The notes beneath the pieces were generated by a model that made no database searches, had not been told where the DNA came from, and saw nothing but the letters and a program-made list of their open reading frames with translations. DNA of 64,000 nt, from NCBI RefSeq assembly GCF_000392615.1, contig NZ_KB933398.1, positions 439,729 through 503,728 of the forward strand, read 5' to 3'. The position numbers and the translations under genes were made by a program. Source of the stretch: Lysinibacillus sphaericus OT4b.31. GTDB taxonomy: Bacteria; Bacillota; Bacilli; Bacillales_A; Planococcaceae. Positions 21,324 through 30,421 of the stretch are shown here, one piece after another; within the stretch, counting starts at the first letter, position 1; each line of letters begins with the position of its first letter.

Positions 21324-21360
21324 TGCGATGTCCTCAGTTGAGAAAACTGATAACATCGCA
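21324..21360. other. Hairpin in the dlt-phosphatase intergenic region
   Basis: TGCGATGT (21324-21331) pairs with ACATCGCA (21353-21360), and an inner CAGTT-GAGAA-AACTG extends it. It lies in the 455-base gene-free stretch 21022-21476, which also has the dlt promoter and a dispersed repeat. No T-run follows on either strand. Confidence 0.45.
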
Positions 21361-21373
21361 TGCAAGTTTATTT

Positions 21374-21480
21374 GACCCCGCTTTAACGGTCAGTAAGCCG
21401 CTCATCATGGTCCGAACAACTGACCGTAAAAGCCCGATTGGTTCAACTAACAATCAGTAGTTCACTGATTGTAGTTTCAC
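21374..21480. repeat. Dispersed two-hairpin repeat, single copy
   Basis: Related to the tandem pair at 44222-44520. ACGGTCAGT (21386-21394) pairs with ACTGACCGT (21419-21427); then comes a conserved linker with AGCCCGATTGGTTCAACTA, and a second stem CAATCAGT (21451-21458) with ACTGATTG (21464-21471), ending in AGTTTCAC. It overlaps the last codon of the alkaline phosphatase gene. The second stem differs in sequence from the other copies but keeps its pairing. Confidence 0.7.
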
Positions 21481-23132
21481 TTTATCGTATTTAATACTTT
21501 TTCTGATACGTAGAATTCTGAGCCATTGTAGACATTAATTGTATCAAAAGTTTGCGTTTTTGAAGTTGCTTCACCATTCGTTGAAACTTGATCATAAATC
21601 ACTATATTCTTGTTAACGGGAATAGTTACTGTCATATCGCCTTTTTTAGCAATAAATTTTGGGTTCTCTGTATCAGCCAGGTCAATTTTTGTTGTGAAGC
21701 CTTTTGCTGTTAATTCTTTCGTTGCCGGTTTGTATAAATTGTCCGTAAGCTTTGCTAAATCAAAGTCCATAAACTGAGCCATTGCATGGGCTAAATCAGT
21801 ATTTTCTACAAGACCAGTCACTTTTGATGGACCGAATGAGTATAAGAATACATCCTCACCAGTATGACCACCAGTTGTAAAGCCGATGTTTGCACGGTTC
21901 GCCAGCATTTTTACCATCTCACTGCCTAAATCTTTAGCCGATTTTAACGTTGAAAGCTCGTCCTCTGTTAAATTGTCTAAACCGTATAATGCAGCTACTT
22001 CTACCAGATTTGATTTGTCTTCTTTTAATTGACTGAGCGCACCTTCAACTGTCATTGTTGCTTTTTTCAATGGGTCGATATAGGCAGAGACAGGTATGCT
22101 TGAATACGTACTTGTTGTATTGGCATTTCCCATCGTAATACCGCTATTACCGTGGTCTGTTACGGCGATGACCATCGTGTTACTATCTTCTTTAGCGAAG
22201 TCAATGGCTTCTTTGACAGCATCATCGAACGATAAAATATCACTAATCATGCCGATTGTATCGTTGGCATGTGCTGCCCAGTCTACCTTACTACCTTCCA
22301 CAAATAGGAAGAATCCGTCCTCGTCTTTTTTTAGCGTATCAATTGCTTTGTTTGTCATTTCAGCAAGAGTTGGCTCAGAGGCTCTCGTTTTCTCACGGTC
22401 TAAATCATAGGCAAGTGCACTTGGTGCAAAGCTGCCCCAAATTTTAGCTGATTGACTATTTAGTAGCTCGTCTCGTGTTTTAACAAGCGCGTAATTCTTC
22501 TCTTGTAAGACGTTCACTAAATTTTCGCCATCTTTGCGTGCATTCTTCGTTGTACCTGGTGAGAGCGATTCTAAACCGCCGCCTAATACAACATCAATGT
22601 TTTGATAAACCTGTTGCTCAGCTATGTCGCCGTATTGACTTCTATTTTTAACATGAGCAGAAAAACCTGCTGGTGTTGCATGTTGAATCTCTGAAGTGGA
22701 AATCAATCCAGTTGCTTTACCCTGTTGTTTCGCTCCTTCTAAAACATTGGCTACAGGTTTAAAGCCATCTTCTTTCGCAATCTGCTCTAGCCCCGGAGAG
22801 TTGATGACAGATGGTAAAACACCCACGTATTTATCATTGGATTTATGTCCAGTTGCTAACGCCGTTGCTGCAGGAGCCGAGTCTGTGATAGCTGATTCAG
22901 CGGAGTACGTACGCATAGCACCCGTTAAAATTTCGTCCATTGCCAAGGCTTCACCTTTATACCAACGGGAAAGAGTGATGGCATTATTACTGCTACCATC
23001 CATTACGAGCATAATAACATTCGTTGGTTTTTTCACTTCTGCGGCTTGTACTTCTGGTAGTGTGATGCTAAGCGACGATAAGGTAATAGCGCTTGCTAAA
23101 AACAATGAACTCCATTTTTTTGAGTATTTCAT
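21477..23132 (-). CDS. Exported alkaline phosphatase
   Basis: 551 residues. Signal peptide about 1-31 (cut near VQA-AEV). The alkaline phosphatase fold is clear: first metal aspartate in VIMLVMDGSSNN (Asp45), nucleophile Ser85 in ITDSAPAATALATG, second metal site in VAVTDHGNSG, and the C-terminal histidine in TTGGHTGEDVFLY. The C-terminal approximately 100 residues (after about 450) form an extra beta-rich region. ATG 23132 follows AAGGAGGAAAA. It should release phosphate from organic esters outside the cell. I see no convincing Pho box upstream. No separate terminator is visible; the repeat at 21374 begins at its 3' end. Confidence 0.93.
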   Translation of the reverse strand: MKYSKKWSSLFLASAITLSSLSITLPEVQAAEVKKPTNVIMLVMDGSSNNAITLSRWYKGEALAMDEILTGAMRTYSAESAITDSAPAATALATGHKSNDKYVGVLPSVINSPGLEQIAKEDGFKPVANVLEGAKQQGKATGLISTSEIQHATPAGFSAHVKNRSQYGDIAEQQVYQNIDVVLGGGLESLSPGTTKNARKDGENLVNVLQEKNYALVKTRDELLNSQSAKIWGSFAPSALAYDLDREKTRASEPTLAEMTNKAIDTLKKDEDGFFLFVEGSKVDWAAHANDTIGMISDILSFDDAVKEAIDFAKEDSNTMVIAVTDHGNSGITMGNANTTSTYSSIPVSAYIDPLKKATMTVEGALSQLKEDKSNLVEVAALYGLDNLTEDELSTLKSAKDLGSEMVKMLANRANIGFTTGGHTGEDVFLYSFGPSKVTGLVENTDLAHAMAQFMDFDLAKLTDNLYKPATKELTAKGFTTKIDLADTENPKFIAKKGDMTVTIPVNKNIVIYDQVSTNGEATSKTQTFDTINVYNGSEFYVSEKVLNTIK

Positions 23133-23247
23133 GATTTTCCTCCTTATAGGTGAATTCGTTACTAATTGTAAAGGAGTAATGTAAAGAGAAAATGATAGAT
23201 TTGTTAATAGATTATGGTAATTTTGTTAAAGTTAATATATCTGTTTA

Positions 23248-24495
23248 TTATGGAAGTATTTTTTTACTAACCTCACCGTCAATTGTTTCATAGTAAAGTA
23301 CATCATTTTCTGTGTAGAGATTAAGCACTTCCTGCTCAAGCAAAACTTCCTCCTGTCCATTACTCGTAAGAATTTTTGTTAAATAGCCTGCGTTATCATA
23401 ATCACTACAATAGATAGCATCATGATGGACAGCTAAATAGTAGCACGATGTATCTGTAATTTGCTTATTACTATTGGTTGTTAAATCATACTTATAAACC
23501 TTGCCGTCCTGAATGTCGTTATAATAAATCGCTTTATTTTCTGTATCTGCATACCACATATTATGCATAAAAGCATAGCCATCGCTTGTTGCAGCATGAT
23601 AGTTTTCCGTTTGCCAAAGATGATCTGTGCTTAGTTTTTCATCATTTAATAAAAAATATTCGTAGGAAATTGCATACGGTTCATTAGCGTCGATGTCATT
23701 CCAAGTTGTATCAACATGGTACCAATCATCATCGACATTCACTAAATTCCAGGCATGCAATTCGTCGTCGCTATAGCCATATACGTAGTCTGCTTCAAGA
23801 CCAGCAGCTAAAAATAAACGATATGCTAATAATGCGTAAGCTTGACAAACGCCAGTGCCATCTTGAATAAGCTCATAAACTGTCTGTCCTTCTGTAACGC
23901 CTTCTTCTGTATAAGTGGCTAGCAAAACGACGTAATCATTGACCGCCTTCGCTCGTTCAAAATCGTTCATATCAGCTGAAATATATGTATTCACAAAGTT
24001 TTTAACATACGCATCGATATGTGCTTCTTTTTCTACATCTGTTAAATAGGTTATCTTAAATTCAACAGAAAATCCTTTATCCTCTTCCCAATATGTCCAT
24101 TGATAGTCAAGGAAATAACCAGCAGTATAGGGATTCACATAAGAAAGTAAACTCGTAATATCATTAAGCTGCTGCTCAAAAGCATCGCTCTTTAGTTTCC
24201 CTCTATACGTTACTTCAAAGTCTTTATCAAAATTTGCAATATGCTGTTCTATTTTTTTTATGAATTGCAACAGTGCAGGATCTTCGTCAAACAATGTAGT
24301 AGAAAAAAGATCATTGGTTGATAGATTAGTGGATAAGGCCTTACTTTCAGGTTGCTTTAGCTCTTCGCCATCTTCCGCAGTGTCTAGTGAATCCTCAACT
24401 TCTACTTTCTCTTGAAGTGTATCGACATCGTGTGCACAAGCAACAAGTAAGCTTACAAGACAACTGAACAGTAGTAGCGATATTTTGTTCTTCAT
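23248..24495 (-). CDS. Transglutaminase-like lipoprotein
   Basis: 415 residues. A lipoprotein signal ends at Cys20 (SLLVAC). An acidic linker follows (about 22-60), then a helical region, then a transglutaminase-like core (about 170-260) with the catalytic Cys in GTGVCQAYALLAYR, His in LHAWNLVNV and Asp in YHVDTTWND. The C-terminal third (about 290-415) holds repeated YYNDIQDG / YYETIDGE units like DUF5050 beta-propeller blades. ATG 24495 has GGAGGG six bases upstream; an ATG eight codons earlier lacks one. It may cut or cross-link envelope proteins; the substrate is unknown. Confidence 0.82.
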   Translation of the reverse strand: MKNKISLLLFSCLVSLLVACAHDVDTLQEKVEVEDSLDTAEDGEELKQPESKALSTNLSTNDLFSTTLFDEDPALLQFIKKIEQHIANFDKDFEVTYRGKLKSDAFEQQLNDITSLLSYVNPYTAGYFLDYQWTYWEEDKGFSVEFKITYLTDVEKEAHIDAYVKNFVNTYISADMNDFERAKAVNDYVVLLATYTEEGVTEGQTVYELIQDGTGVCQAYALLAYRLFLAAGLEADYVYGYSDDELHAWNLVNVDDDWYHVDTTWNDIDANEPYAISYEYFLLNDEKLSTDHLWQTENYHAATSDGYAFMHNMWYADTENKAIYYNDIQDGKVYKYDLTTNSNKQITDTSCYYLAVHHDAIYCSDYDNAGYLTKILTSNGQEEVLLEQEVLNLYTENDVLYYETIDGEVSKKILP

Positions 24496-24615
24496 ACATA
24501 ACCCTCCTGTTTTTTTCATTTTAATCCATTTTATTCTAGAAGGTTAGCGCCGTAATGTCTATTTTATAGGAAATCTACTAAAGATAGACAAATATTGTGA
24601 TTTTGTGTTCTTAGA

Positions 24616-24644
24616 TTGTCATCGTACCCTTTTTTTGTTATAAT
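24616..24644 (+). promoter_or_regulatory. secG: Promoter of secG
   Basis: -35 TTGTCA (24616-24621), 17-base spacer, -10 TATAAT (24639-24644), about 40 bases before the secG start. Confidence 0.7.
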
Positions 24645-24685
24645 GTAGTGTGTTGTGATGTTTCAAAGTTCGGGAGGTGCAGTAG

Positions 24686-24913
24686 ATGCATACAGTAGTA
24701 TTAGTATCATTAGTTGTCGTATCATTAGCATTGGTTGTTGTTGTATTACTTCAATCAAGTAAAAGTGCAGGCTTGTCAGGTGCCATCTCGGGTGGAGCTG
24801 AACAACTATTTGGCAAACAAAAAGCACGTGGTATGGATTTAATTCTTCACCGTGCAACAATTGTGTTAGCAGTATTATTTTTTATTTTAGCAATCGCTAT
24901 TACAAAAATCTAA
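24686..24913 (+). CDS. secG: Preprotein translocase subunit SecG
   Basis: 75 residues with two transmembrane helices (about 2-22 and 54-74) joined by the conserved cytoplasmic loop [20 protein letters not shown]. It is the accessory subunit of the SecYEG protein-export channel. ATG 24686 follows GGGAGGTG. It is followed by a terminator and leads the secG-est-rnr-smpB-ssrA neighbourhood known from Bacillus. Confidence 0.95.
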   Translation: MHTVVLVSLVVVSLALVVVVLLQSSKSAGLSGAISGGAEQLFGKQKARGMDLILHRATIVLAVLFFILAIAITKI

Positions 24914-24928
24914 TAGTTGAAGATGTAT

Positions 24929-24963
24929 CGCCTAACCACGCATGGTTGGGCGTTTTCTTTTAT
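24929..24963 (+). terminator. Rho-independent terminator after secG
   Basis: Ten-base stem (CGCCTAACCA with TGGTTGGGCG, one G-U pair), four-base loop and a T-rich tail. Confidence 0.85.
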
Positions 24964-24990
24964 CTACATACTAAAGAAGATTCTACCTTA

Positions 24991-25115
24991 ATAGCTGACA
25001 AGATGACTGTGATTGTCCTTCATTGTCAGTGAGTGTTTATACATCGACTGAGTGGCTAAACACCATGTTGATCAAAGCCTCCGGACGCAATTACGCAAAT
25101 GTGTAATTGATCTGG
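24991..25115. other. Structured intergenic stretch before est
   Basis: Three nested or adjacent stems: CTGACAA with TTGTCAG (24992-25030), GTGTTTA with TAAACAC (25026-25063), and CAATTAC with GTAATTG (25088-25110). I recognise no known riboswitch or T-box. A TATAAT-like sequence near 25119 may be the est promoter. Confidence 0.3.
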
Positions 25116-25158
25116 CTATAATAGATATAATATGTATTAGGATGAAGGAGAGCACGCA

Positions 25159-25905
25159 ATGAACAAATCACTATCTCAGCCATTTTTCTTTCAAGCAGGA
25201 CCGCGTGCAGTATTATTACTGCATGGGTTTACGGGGAGCTCTGCAGATGTGCGTATGCTTGGACGATTTTTAGAGAAGAAAGGGTATACTACATTAGCAC
25301 CTCATTATAAAGGTCACGGTGTGGAACCTGAAGAACTAATCACAACTGGCCCAGCGGACTGGTGGCAGGATGTTGTAGCGGCCTACCAACAATTACAGGA
25401 AGCGGGTTACCGAGAAATTGCCGTAGCGGGACTTTCACTAGGCGGTGTAATGGCCTTAAATGTTGCCCTGAATAATCCTGTTAAGGGCATCATTACGATG
25501 TGTGCGCCTATGACAATGCGGACAACCGATATCATGTTCGAAGGTGTATTAAAATATGCCAAAGACTATAAAAAATACGAAGGAAAAAATGAAGCACAGA
25601 TTGATGCTGAAGTTTCTTTAATTGCAGAGAAAGGAATGCCTTCTTTGCAAGACTTACGTAATTTTATCTCGCAGACACGTAAAGACATCGATATGATTTA
25701 TGCGCCAATTTTTGTCGTTCAAGCTACAAATGATGAGGTAATTGACACAGAATCTGCCAACATTATATATAATCAAACTGAGTCACTTGAAAAACACATC
25801 AAGTGGTATGAAAACTCAAAGCATGTTATTACATTAGATCAGGAAAAAGAGCAATTACATGATGATATTTATCGTTTTTTAGAAAGCTTAAATTGGGCAG
25901 ACTAA
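25159..25905 (+). CDS. est: Carboxylesterase (Est30 type)
   Basis: A 248-residue alpha/beta-hydrolase of the Geobacillus Est30/YvaK kind. Oxyanion-hole segment LLHGFTGSS, nucleophile Ser93 in GLSLGG, Asp192 in TNDEVID and His222 in SKHVITL complete the triad. ATG 25159 follows AAGGAG. The cytoplasmic enzyme hydrolyses short-chain esters; its natural substrate is unknown. The gene sits between secG and rnr, as in Bacillus. Confidence 0.93.
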   Translation: MNKSLSQPFFFQAGPRAVLLLHGFTGSSADVRMLGRFLEKKGYTTLAPHYKGHGVEPEELITTGPADWWQDVVAAYQQLQEAGYREIAVAGLSLGGVMALNVALNNPVKGIITMCAPMTMRTTDIMFEGVLKYAKDYKKYEGKNEAQIDAEVSLIAEKGMPSLQDLRNFISQTRKDIDMIYAPIFVVQATNDEVIDTESANIIYNQTESLEKHIKWYENSKHVITLDQEKEQLHDDIYRFLESLNWAD

Positions 25906-25945
25906 TATGTAGAGTTAGGATTTTCACAAGAAGGAGGGAATATGT

Positions 25946-28417
25946 ATGACAGAACATAAAGATTCACTACAAAGTCGTTTAGTCGATTTTTTCGGTGAAG
26001 AAGAATATAAGCCATTAACAGTTGGTGAAATCGAGGACGAATTTGGCTTTGAGGATGCTGAAGAATTTAAAGAACTAGTCAAAACACTCGTGCGTATGGA
26101 GGGACAAGGTTTAGTAGTCCGCTCACGTTCAAATCGCTATGGCTTACCAGAACGTATGAATTTAATGCGTGGTAAATTTATCGGACATGCAAAGGGCTTT
26201 GGCTTTGTTGCACCTGATATTGAAGGAATGGATGATGTGTTCATTCCACCGCACGAAGTAAATGGTGCGATAAATGGGGATACGGTACTTATTCGTGTGT
26301 TAAAGGAATCATTCGGTGATCGCCGTGAAGGAACAATTACGAAGGTAGTTGAACGTGGACAAACGAAATTTGTTGGCACATTCCAAGCAAACCGAGGTTT
26401 TGGCTTCGTCGTTTTAGACGACAAAAAACTGCCAATGGATATCTTCATTGCCAAGGGCGATACATTAGGAGCTGTTGATGGACATAAGGTTGTTGTGGAA
26501 ATAGCCACATGGCCAGAAGACTTAAAATCAGCAACAGGCTATATTACAAAAATTTTAGGACACAAAAATGATCCAGGTGTGGACATCCTGTCTATTTTAT
26601 ATAAACATGACATTCCACCAGAATTCCCAGACGAAGTAGTTACGGCTGCACAAAGAGTGCCTGATGAAATTTCACAAGCTGATTTAATGGGACGTCGTGA
26701 TTTACGTCATGAAACGATTGTCACAATTGATGGAGCAGATGCAAAAGACTTAGATGATGCTGTAACAGTAACGAAAAATGTGGACGGTACTTACAAACTT
26801 GGCGTACATATTGCAGATGTTAGCTATTATGTAACACAAGGTTCTGTGCTAGATATCGAAGCATATGATCGTGCGACAAGTGTATATTTAACTGACCGCG
26901 TTATTCCGATGATTCCACATCGACTATCGAATGGTATTTGTTCATTAAACCCACACGTAGATCGTTTAACGCTGTCCTGTGAAATGATTATTGATGCGAA
27001 TGGTAATGTAATTTCACATGAAATTTTCCAAAGTGTAATTAAAACAACGGAACGCATGACATACACAGACGTCTATAAGATATTAGAGGAGCAAGATGAA
27101 GCACTTATTGCTCGTTATGAACCACTTGTTCCAATGTTTAAAAACATGGCCGAACTTTCTAAGATATTACGCCATAAACGTGAAATGCGCGGCGCAATTG
27201 ACTTTGACTTTAAGGAGTCTAAGGTAATTGTCGATGAGGATGGTTGGCCAGTCGATATCGAGTTGCGTGAACGTACTGTGGCAGAGAAATTAATAGAAGA
27301 TTTCATGCTGGCAGCCAACGAAACAGTTGCCGAACATTTCCACTGGATGAATGTCCCGTTCCTATACCGTATTCACGAAGATCCAAAGCCAGAAAAACTA
27401 CAACGTTTCTTTGAATTTGTCACGAACTTCGGTATTTTAATTAAAGGTACAGGAAATACCGTGCATCCTAAGGCATTACAAGATGTCTTAACGGCAATTG
27501 AAGGTATGCCAGAAGAGCCTGTTATTTCAACAATGCTCCTACGTTCGATGCAACAGGCGAAATATTATCCTGAAAGCATAGGCCACTTTGGTCTATCAAC
27601 GGATTTCTATACGCATTTCACTTCACCGATTCGTCGTTATCCGGACTTAGTGGTACATCGTTTAATCCGTACGTATTTAATTAACAAGGATACATCAAGA
27701 GAGACGGTTGCACAGTGGGGCATGGCAATGGATGAAATTGCTGACCATACTTCGGAGCGTGAACGTCGTGCTGTTGATGCAGAACGTGATACAGATGCAC
27801 TGAAGAAAGCACAATATATGTCCGATAAAATTGGTGAAGAGTTTGAGGGCATTGTCTCTTCCATTACGAACTTTGGGATGTTCATTGAGCTACCAAACAC
27901 CATTGAAGGACTCGTACACATCAGCAATATGACCGATGATTATTACCGTTTCGATGATCGTCAAATGATTATGATCGGTGAACGTACAAACCGTCAATTC
28001 CGCATTGGGGATGAAGTAACAGTACGTGTAGCGAATGTTATCATTGAGGAATCATCTATTGACTTCGAAATCGTCGGGATGGTAACGTCGTATGGACGTA
28101 CTCGTAAAACAACACCGACCGTTATCCATGCACGTAAAAATTATAACGACAACAAGGATGGCCGCAAAGGACGTCGCGATGATGATACTAAATCAGTGCG
28201 AGGTGATTCTTCGAAACGTGGAGACTCAAACAAACGCGGCGATTCATCTAAACGCAGCGACTCATCGAAACCTGGAGAGCGACGTGAAAGTGATCGCGAT
28301 CCACGTGGTCGTCGCAAAGATGGCTCAAGCCCAGGTCCTAAAAAAGGCGTAAAACAAAAGCAAAAGTTCTACGAGGGCGTTGCTAAAAAAGGTAAAAAGA
28401 AAAAATCAAAACGATGA
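25946..28417 (+). CDS. rnr: Ribonuclease R
   Basis: 823 residues. A winged-helix N-terminus (about 8-70) is followed by two cold-shock domains (about 75-230), the RNB catalytic domain with DAKDLDDAV (Asp265 to Asp271 area, metal ligands), an S1 domain (about 632-715, [17 protein letters not shown]) and a basic tail from about 728. The tail has short repeats such as [16 protein letters not shown] and ends in lysines. It degrades structured RNA 3' to 5' and works with tmRNA-SmpB on stalled messages, which fits its neighbours. Confidence 0.96.
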   Translation: MTEHKDSLQSRLVDFFGEEEYKPLTVGEIEDEFGFEDAEEFKELVKTLVRMEGQGLVVRSRSNRYGLPERMNLMRGKFIGHAKGFGFVAPDIEGMDDVFIPPHEVNGAINGDTVLIRVLKESFGDRREGTITKVVERGQTKFVGTFQANRGFGFVVLDDKKLPMDIFIAKGDTLGAVDGHKVVVEIATWPEDLKSATGYITKILGHKNDPGVDILSILYKHDIPPEFPDEVVTAAQRVPDEISQADLMGRRDLRHETIVTIDGADAKDLDDAVTVTKNVDGTYKLGVHIADVSYYVTQGSVLDIEAYDRATSVYLTDRVIPMIPHRLSNGICSLNPHVDRLTLSCEMIIDANGNVISHEIFQSVIKTTERMTYTDVYKILEEQDEALIARYEPLVPMFKNMAELSKILRHKREMRGAIDFDFKESKVIVDEDGWPVDIELRERTVAEKLIEDFMLAANETVAEHFHWMNVPFLYRIHEDPKPEKLQRFFEFVTNFGILIKGTGNTVHPKALQDVLTAIEGMPEEPVISTMLLRSMQQAKYYPESIGHFGLSTDFYTHFTSPIRRYPDLVVHRLIRTYLINKDTSRETVAQWGMAMDEIADHTSERERRAVDAERDTDALKKAQYMSDKIGEEFEGIVSSITNFGMFIELPNTIEGLVHISNMTDDYYRFDDRQMIMIGERTNRQFRIGDEVTVRVANVIIEESSIDFEIVGMVTSYGRTRKTTPTVIHARKNYNDNKDGRKGRRDDDTKSVRGDSSKRGDSNKRGDSSKRSDSSKPGERRESDRDPRGRRKDGSSPGPKKGVKQKQKFYEGVAKKGKKKKSKR

Positions 28418-28529
28418 TAACAAAAGGCGAAAAGCATCCATTTACCTCGGCAGTGCTGGAGTATACTTGTACTTTATATGCATATGTACACCGTGGGTGG
28501 GTGCTGGAAGCTAGATAAAATTCAGAAGG

Positions 28530-28558
28530 CGAAAGTGCGCTTTATGGCACTTTCGTTT
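28530..28558 (+). terminator. Hairpin between rnr and smpB
   Basis: Perfect nine-base stem CGAAAGTGC with GCACTTTCG and an eight-base loop. Only a short T-rich tail follows, so termination is probably partial. The 206-base gap holds nothing else clear. Confidence 0.5.
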
Positions 28559-28623
28559 ATGTGATTATAATCCTGTGTGGGCAGGTATCATCCTGCTCCA
28601 CCTTTGAATAGAGGGTGAATCGT

Positions 28624-29091
28624 ATGGCAAAAGGTGCTGGAAAAGTATTAGCACAAAACAAAAAGGCAGGGCATGACTACTTCATTGAAGAGACGATTGA
28701 AGCAGGCATGGTACTTACGGGGACAGAAATTAAATCAATTCGTGCCGGCAAAGTCCAATTAAAGGATTCCTACGTAAGAATCAGTAGTGGCGAAGCATGG
28801 ATTAGCAACATGCATGTCAGCCCGTTTGACCAAGGGAACCGTTTCAACCACGACCCACTGCGCTCTCGCAAATTACTCTTGCATAAAAAGCAAATCGGTG
28901 AGCTAGTCGGTGCAGTAAAGCGGGACGGCTACACAATTGTCCCATTGAAAATGTACCTGAAGGACGGCTATGCCAAGCTCCTAATTGGCGTTGGTAAAGG
29001 GAAAAAAGACTACGACAAGCGTAACGACATGCGCAAAAAAGAAGCAAAACGCGAAATGGAACGTGTTTTCAAGGCAAACAATCAAGTTTAA
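28624..29091 (+). CDS. smpB: SsrA-binding protein SmpB
   Basis: 155 residues. The SmpB beta-barrel is clear: [39 protein letters not shown], and [15 protein letters not shown]. The C-terminal basic helix [19 protein letters not shown], which enters the mRNA channel, is complete. I chose ATG 28624 (GAGGGTG upstream) over an in-frame GTG at 28615. It binds tmRNA, delivers it to stalled ribosomes and starts trans-translation. The tmRNA gene lies 1.3 kb downstream, with one gene in between. Confidence 0.96.
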   Translation: MAKGAGKVLAQNKKAGHDYFIEETIEAGMVLTGTEIKSIRAGKVQLKDSYVRISSGEAWISNMHVSPFDQGNRFNHDPLRSRKLLLHKKQIGELVGAVKRDGYTIVPLKMYLKDGYAKLLIGVGKGKKDYDKRNDMRKKEAKREMERVFKANNQV

Positions 29092-29100
29092 GAGAATCAC

Positions 29101-29132
29101 AGCTCACCATACGATGTGGTGAGCTTTTTTTG
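29101..29132 (+). terminator. Rho-independent terminator after smpB
   Basis: GCTCACCAT pairs with ATGTGGTGAGC-type arms (29102-29124); seven or eight T follow. Confidence 0.9.
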
Positions 29133-29170
29133 TTTGTGGGATGTGATTGGCGGAGGGAGTGTGGAGTGGT

Positions 29171-29302
29171 GGATAGAGAGGTTGAACTGACGGATAGAGT
29201 GGCCAAAGTGACGGATAGAACGGTTGAACTAACGGATAGAGAGCTACAATTGATGGATAGAAAGCCGTAACTGACGGATAGCGAACTCAAACTGACGGTC
29301 AC
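29171..29302. repeat. 21-bp tandem repeat, six units
   Basis: Units start exactly at 29171, 29192, 29213, 29234, 29255 and 29276. The core is GGATAGA followed by a variable middle and a common AACTGAC end. It lies directly after the smpB terminator in a 304-base gene-free stretch (29092-29395). Open frames across it on both strands are only a by-product of the 21-base (7-codon) period. Confidence 0.85.
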
Positions 29303-29395
29303 AACTTGGAAATAGCCGACTTTAAGTTCTAAATATAGGGTTAGAAAATATAATAAAGAACGAACTGGCAGCTAGCGATTTAAGGAGGAGAAACG

Positions 29396-30148
29396 ATACT
29401 TACGATTAAGCGGAAATTAATGTTTGTGGAAATGGAGCATATTTACTTTGCGGAACAATGTGACGATATAAAAGAAAATAAAAAACTAGTTTGCTATACA
29501 CAAACGAAGCGACCTGAGCAAAAACTTGAAGGCCATACGACATTGCAAATAATCTTGCAGCAAGAGGAGGACGTGTTATTAGCTGATTTATCGAAAATGA
29601 ATCGCTACATGCTTCGGCGTGCAAAAAAGGAGCCTTATCAAATCATTGTTAAAGAACAGCCAACAGATTTAGAGCTACAGGAATTTCAGCAATTTTACAA
29701 TGCATTTGCAAAAATGAAGGATACAAACCGCGTGCGTAAATTTCATATGCAAACCTTAAAACTTCTCCGTGAAAAAGGTGCATTGGTCTATACAAAGTTG
29801 CAAAATAATGAAGGTGATGCACTATGCTATCGTATTTACATTGTAGATGGCGATATGGCATTGAATCTATACACGGGTACGGCTGCCTGGATAAAAGATC
29901 GACCCGATTTAAAGCAGCAAATACGTTTTGCCAATCGTTACTTACTGTGGGAAAATATCATGATGTTCCGAAACAGAGGCTTTGCTCGCTATGATTTCGG
30001 TGCATTGACAAACAAAGAAGAAATCAAAGAATTTAAGCTGGGCTTTGGCGGGCAAGAAGTGGATGTCTATTTTGGCTATCTCACAGACTCCATGATAGGA
30101 AAGCTATTTTTACAATTGAGAAAGCTGAAATTTAAGGTAGTGAAATAA
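29396..30148 (+). CDS. FemAB/GNAT-fold acetyltransferase-like protein
   Basis: About 250 residues; a single-lobe FemAB/CelD-like (Acetyltransf_6 type) protein. Core landmarks are SKMNRYMLRRAKKE, a helix with LQEFQQFYNAFAKMK, and the C-terminal FANRYLLWENIMMFRNRGFARYDFGALT-type segment followed by IKEFKLGFGGQEVDVYFG. It is a close paralogue of the gene at 42462. Paralogue alignment (ILTIK against ILSIR) carries the protein upstream of the first ATG (29420) to an ATA codon at 29396, which has AAGGAGG exactly seven bases upstream. If ATA is not used, the gene starts at 29420. Transfer of an acyl or aminoacyl group in envelope synthesis is likely but unproven. Confidence 0.7.
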   Translation: MLTIKRKLMFVEMEHIYFAEQCDDIKENKKLVCYTQTKRPEQKLEGHTTLQIILQQEEDVLLADLSKMNRYMLRRAKKEPYQIIVKEQPTDLELQEFQQFYNAFAKMKDTNRVRKFHMQTLKLLREKGALVYTKLQNNEGDALCYRIYIVDGDMALNLYTGTAAWIKDRPDLKQQIRFANRYLLWENIMMFRNRGFARYDFGALTNKEEIKEFKLGFGGQEVDVYFGYLTDSMIGKLFLQLRKLKFKVVK

Positions 30149-30421
30149 TCATCCAAGGCGGCGCACTTGAAGTGTCGCTCTTTTTGTTCTATAATATGAA
30201 TTACTGATTGCCAGATTTAATGGAAGCGTACTTTTGGCTCCCACCGTACTAGAAGAAATTCTAGCCTACTTGAATGCTTTTCTTTTTGGAAAGCTATAAA
30301 GGTTACAAGACACGACTAGTCAAGGAAATGAACGAGCAAGTACCACAGCATACATCAGTACATGAGGATGCGAGTGAGTGAATGGACGAAGACATACGAT
30401 GTGTATTGTAAGCCATATCAA

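Noticed and set aside
21242-21460. 72-codon frame between dltX and the phosphatase
   Set aside because: Its C-terminal half is the dispersed two-hairpin repeat, and its composition is non-coding.
22696-23184. 162-codon plus-strand frame opposite the phosphatase
   Set aside because: Antisense shadow of the phosphatase signal peptide and catalytic region.
23133-23230. Pho box upstream of the alkaline phosphatase
   Set aside because: TTAACA-like hexamers occur on the minus strand, but their spacings (9 and 13) do not fit the 11-base Pho-box period.
24964-25158. T-box or c-di-GMP riboswitch before est
   Set aside because: A GCCTCCGG string is suggestive, but the other conserved elements of either class are absent.
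29069-29302. Minus-strand frame with heptapeptide LSVSSTS-like repeats
   Set aside because: It is a by-product of the 21-bp repeat and overlaps the smpB 3' end and terminator.
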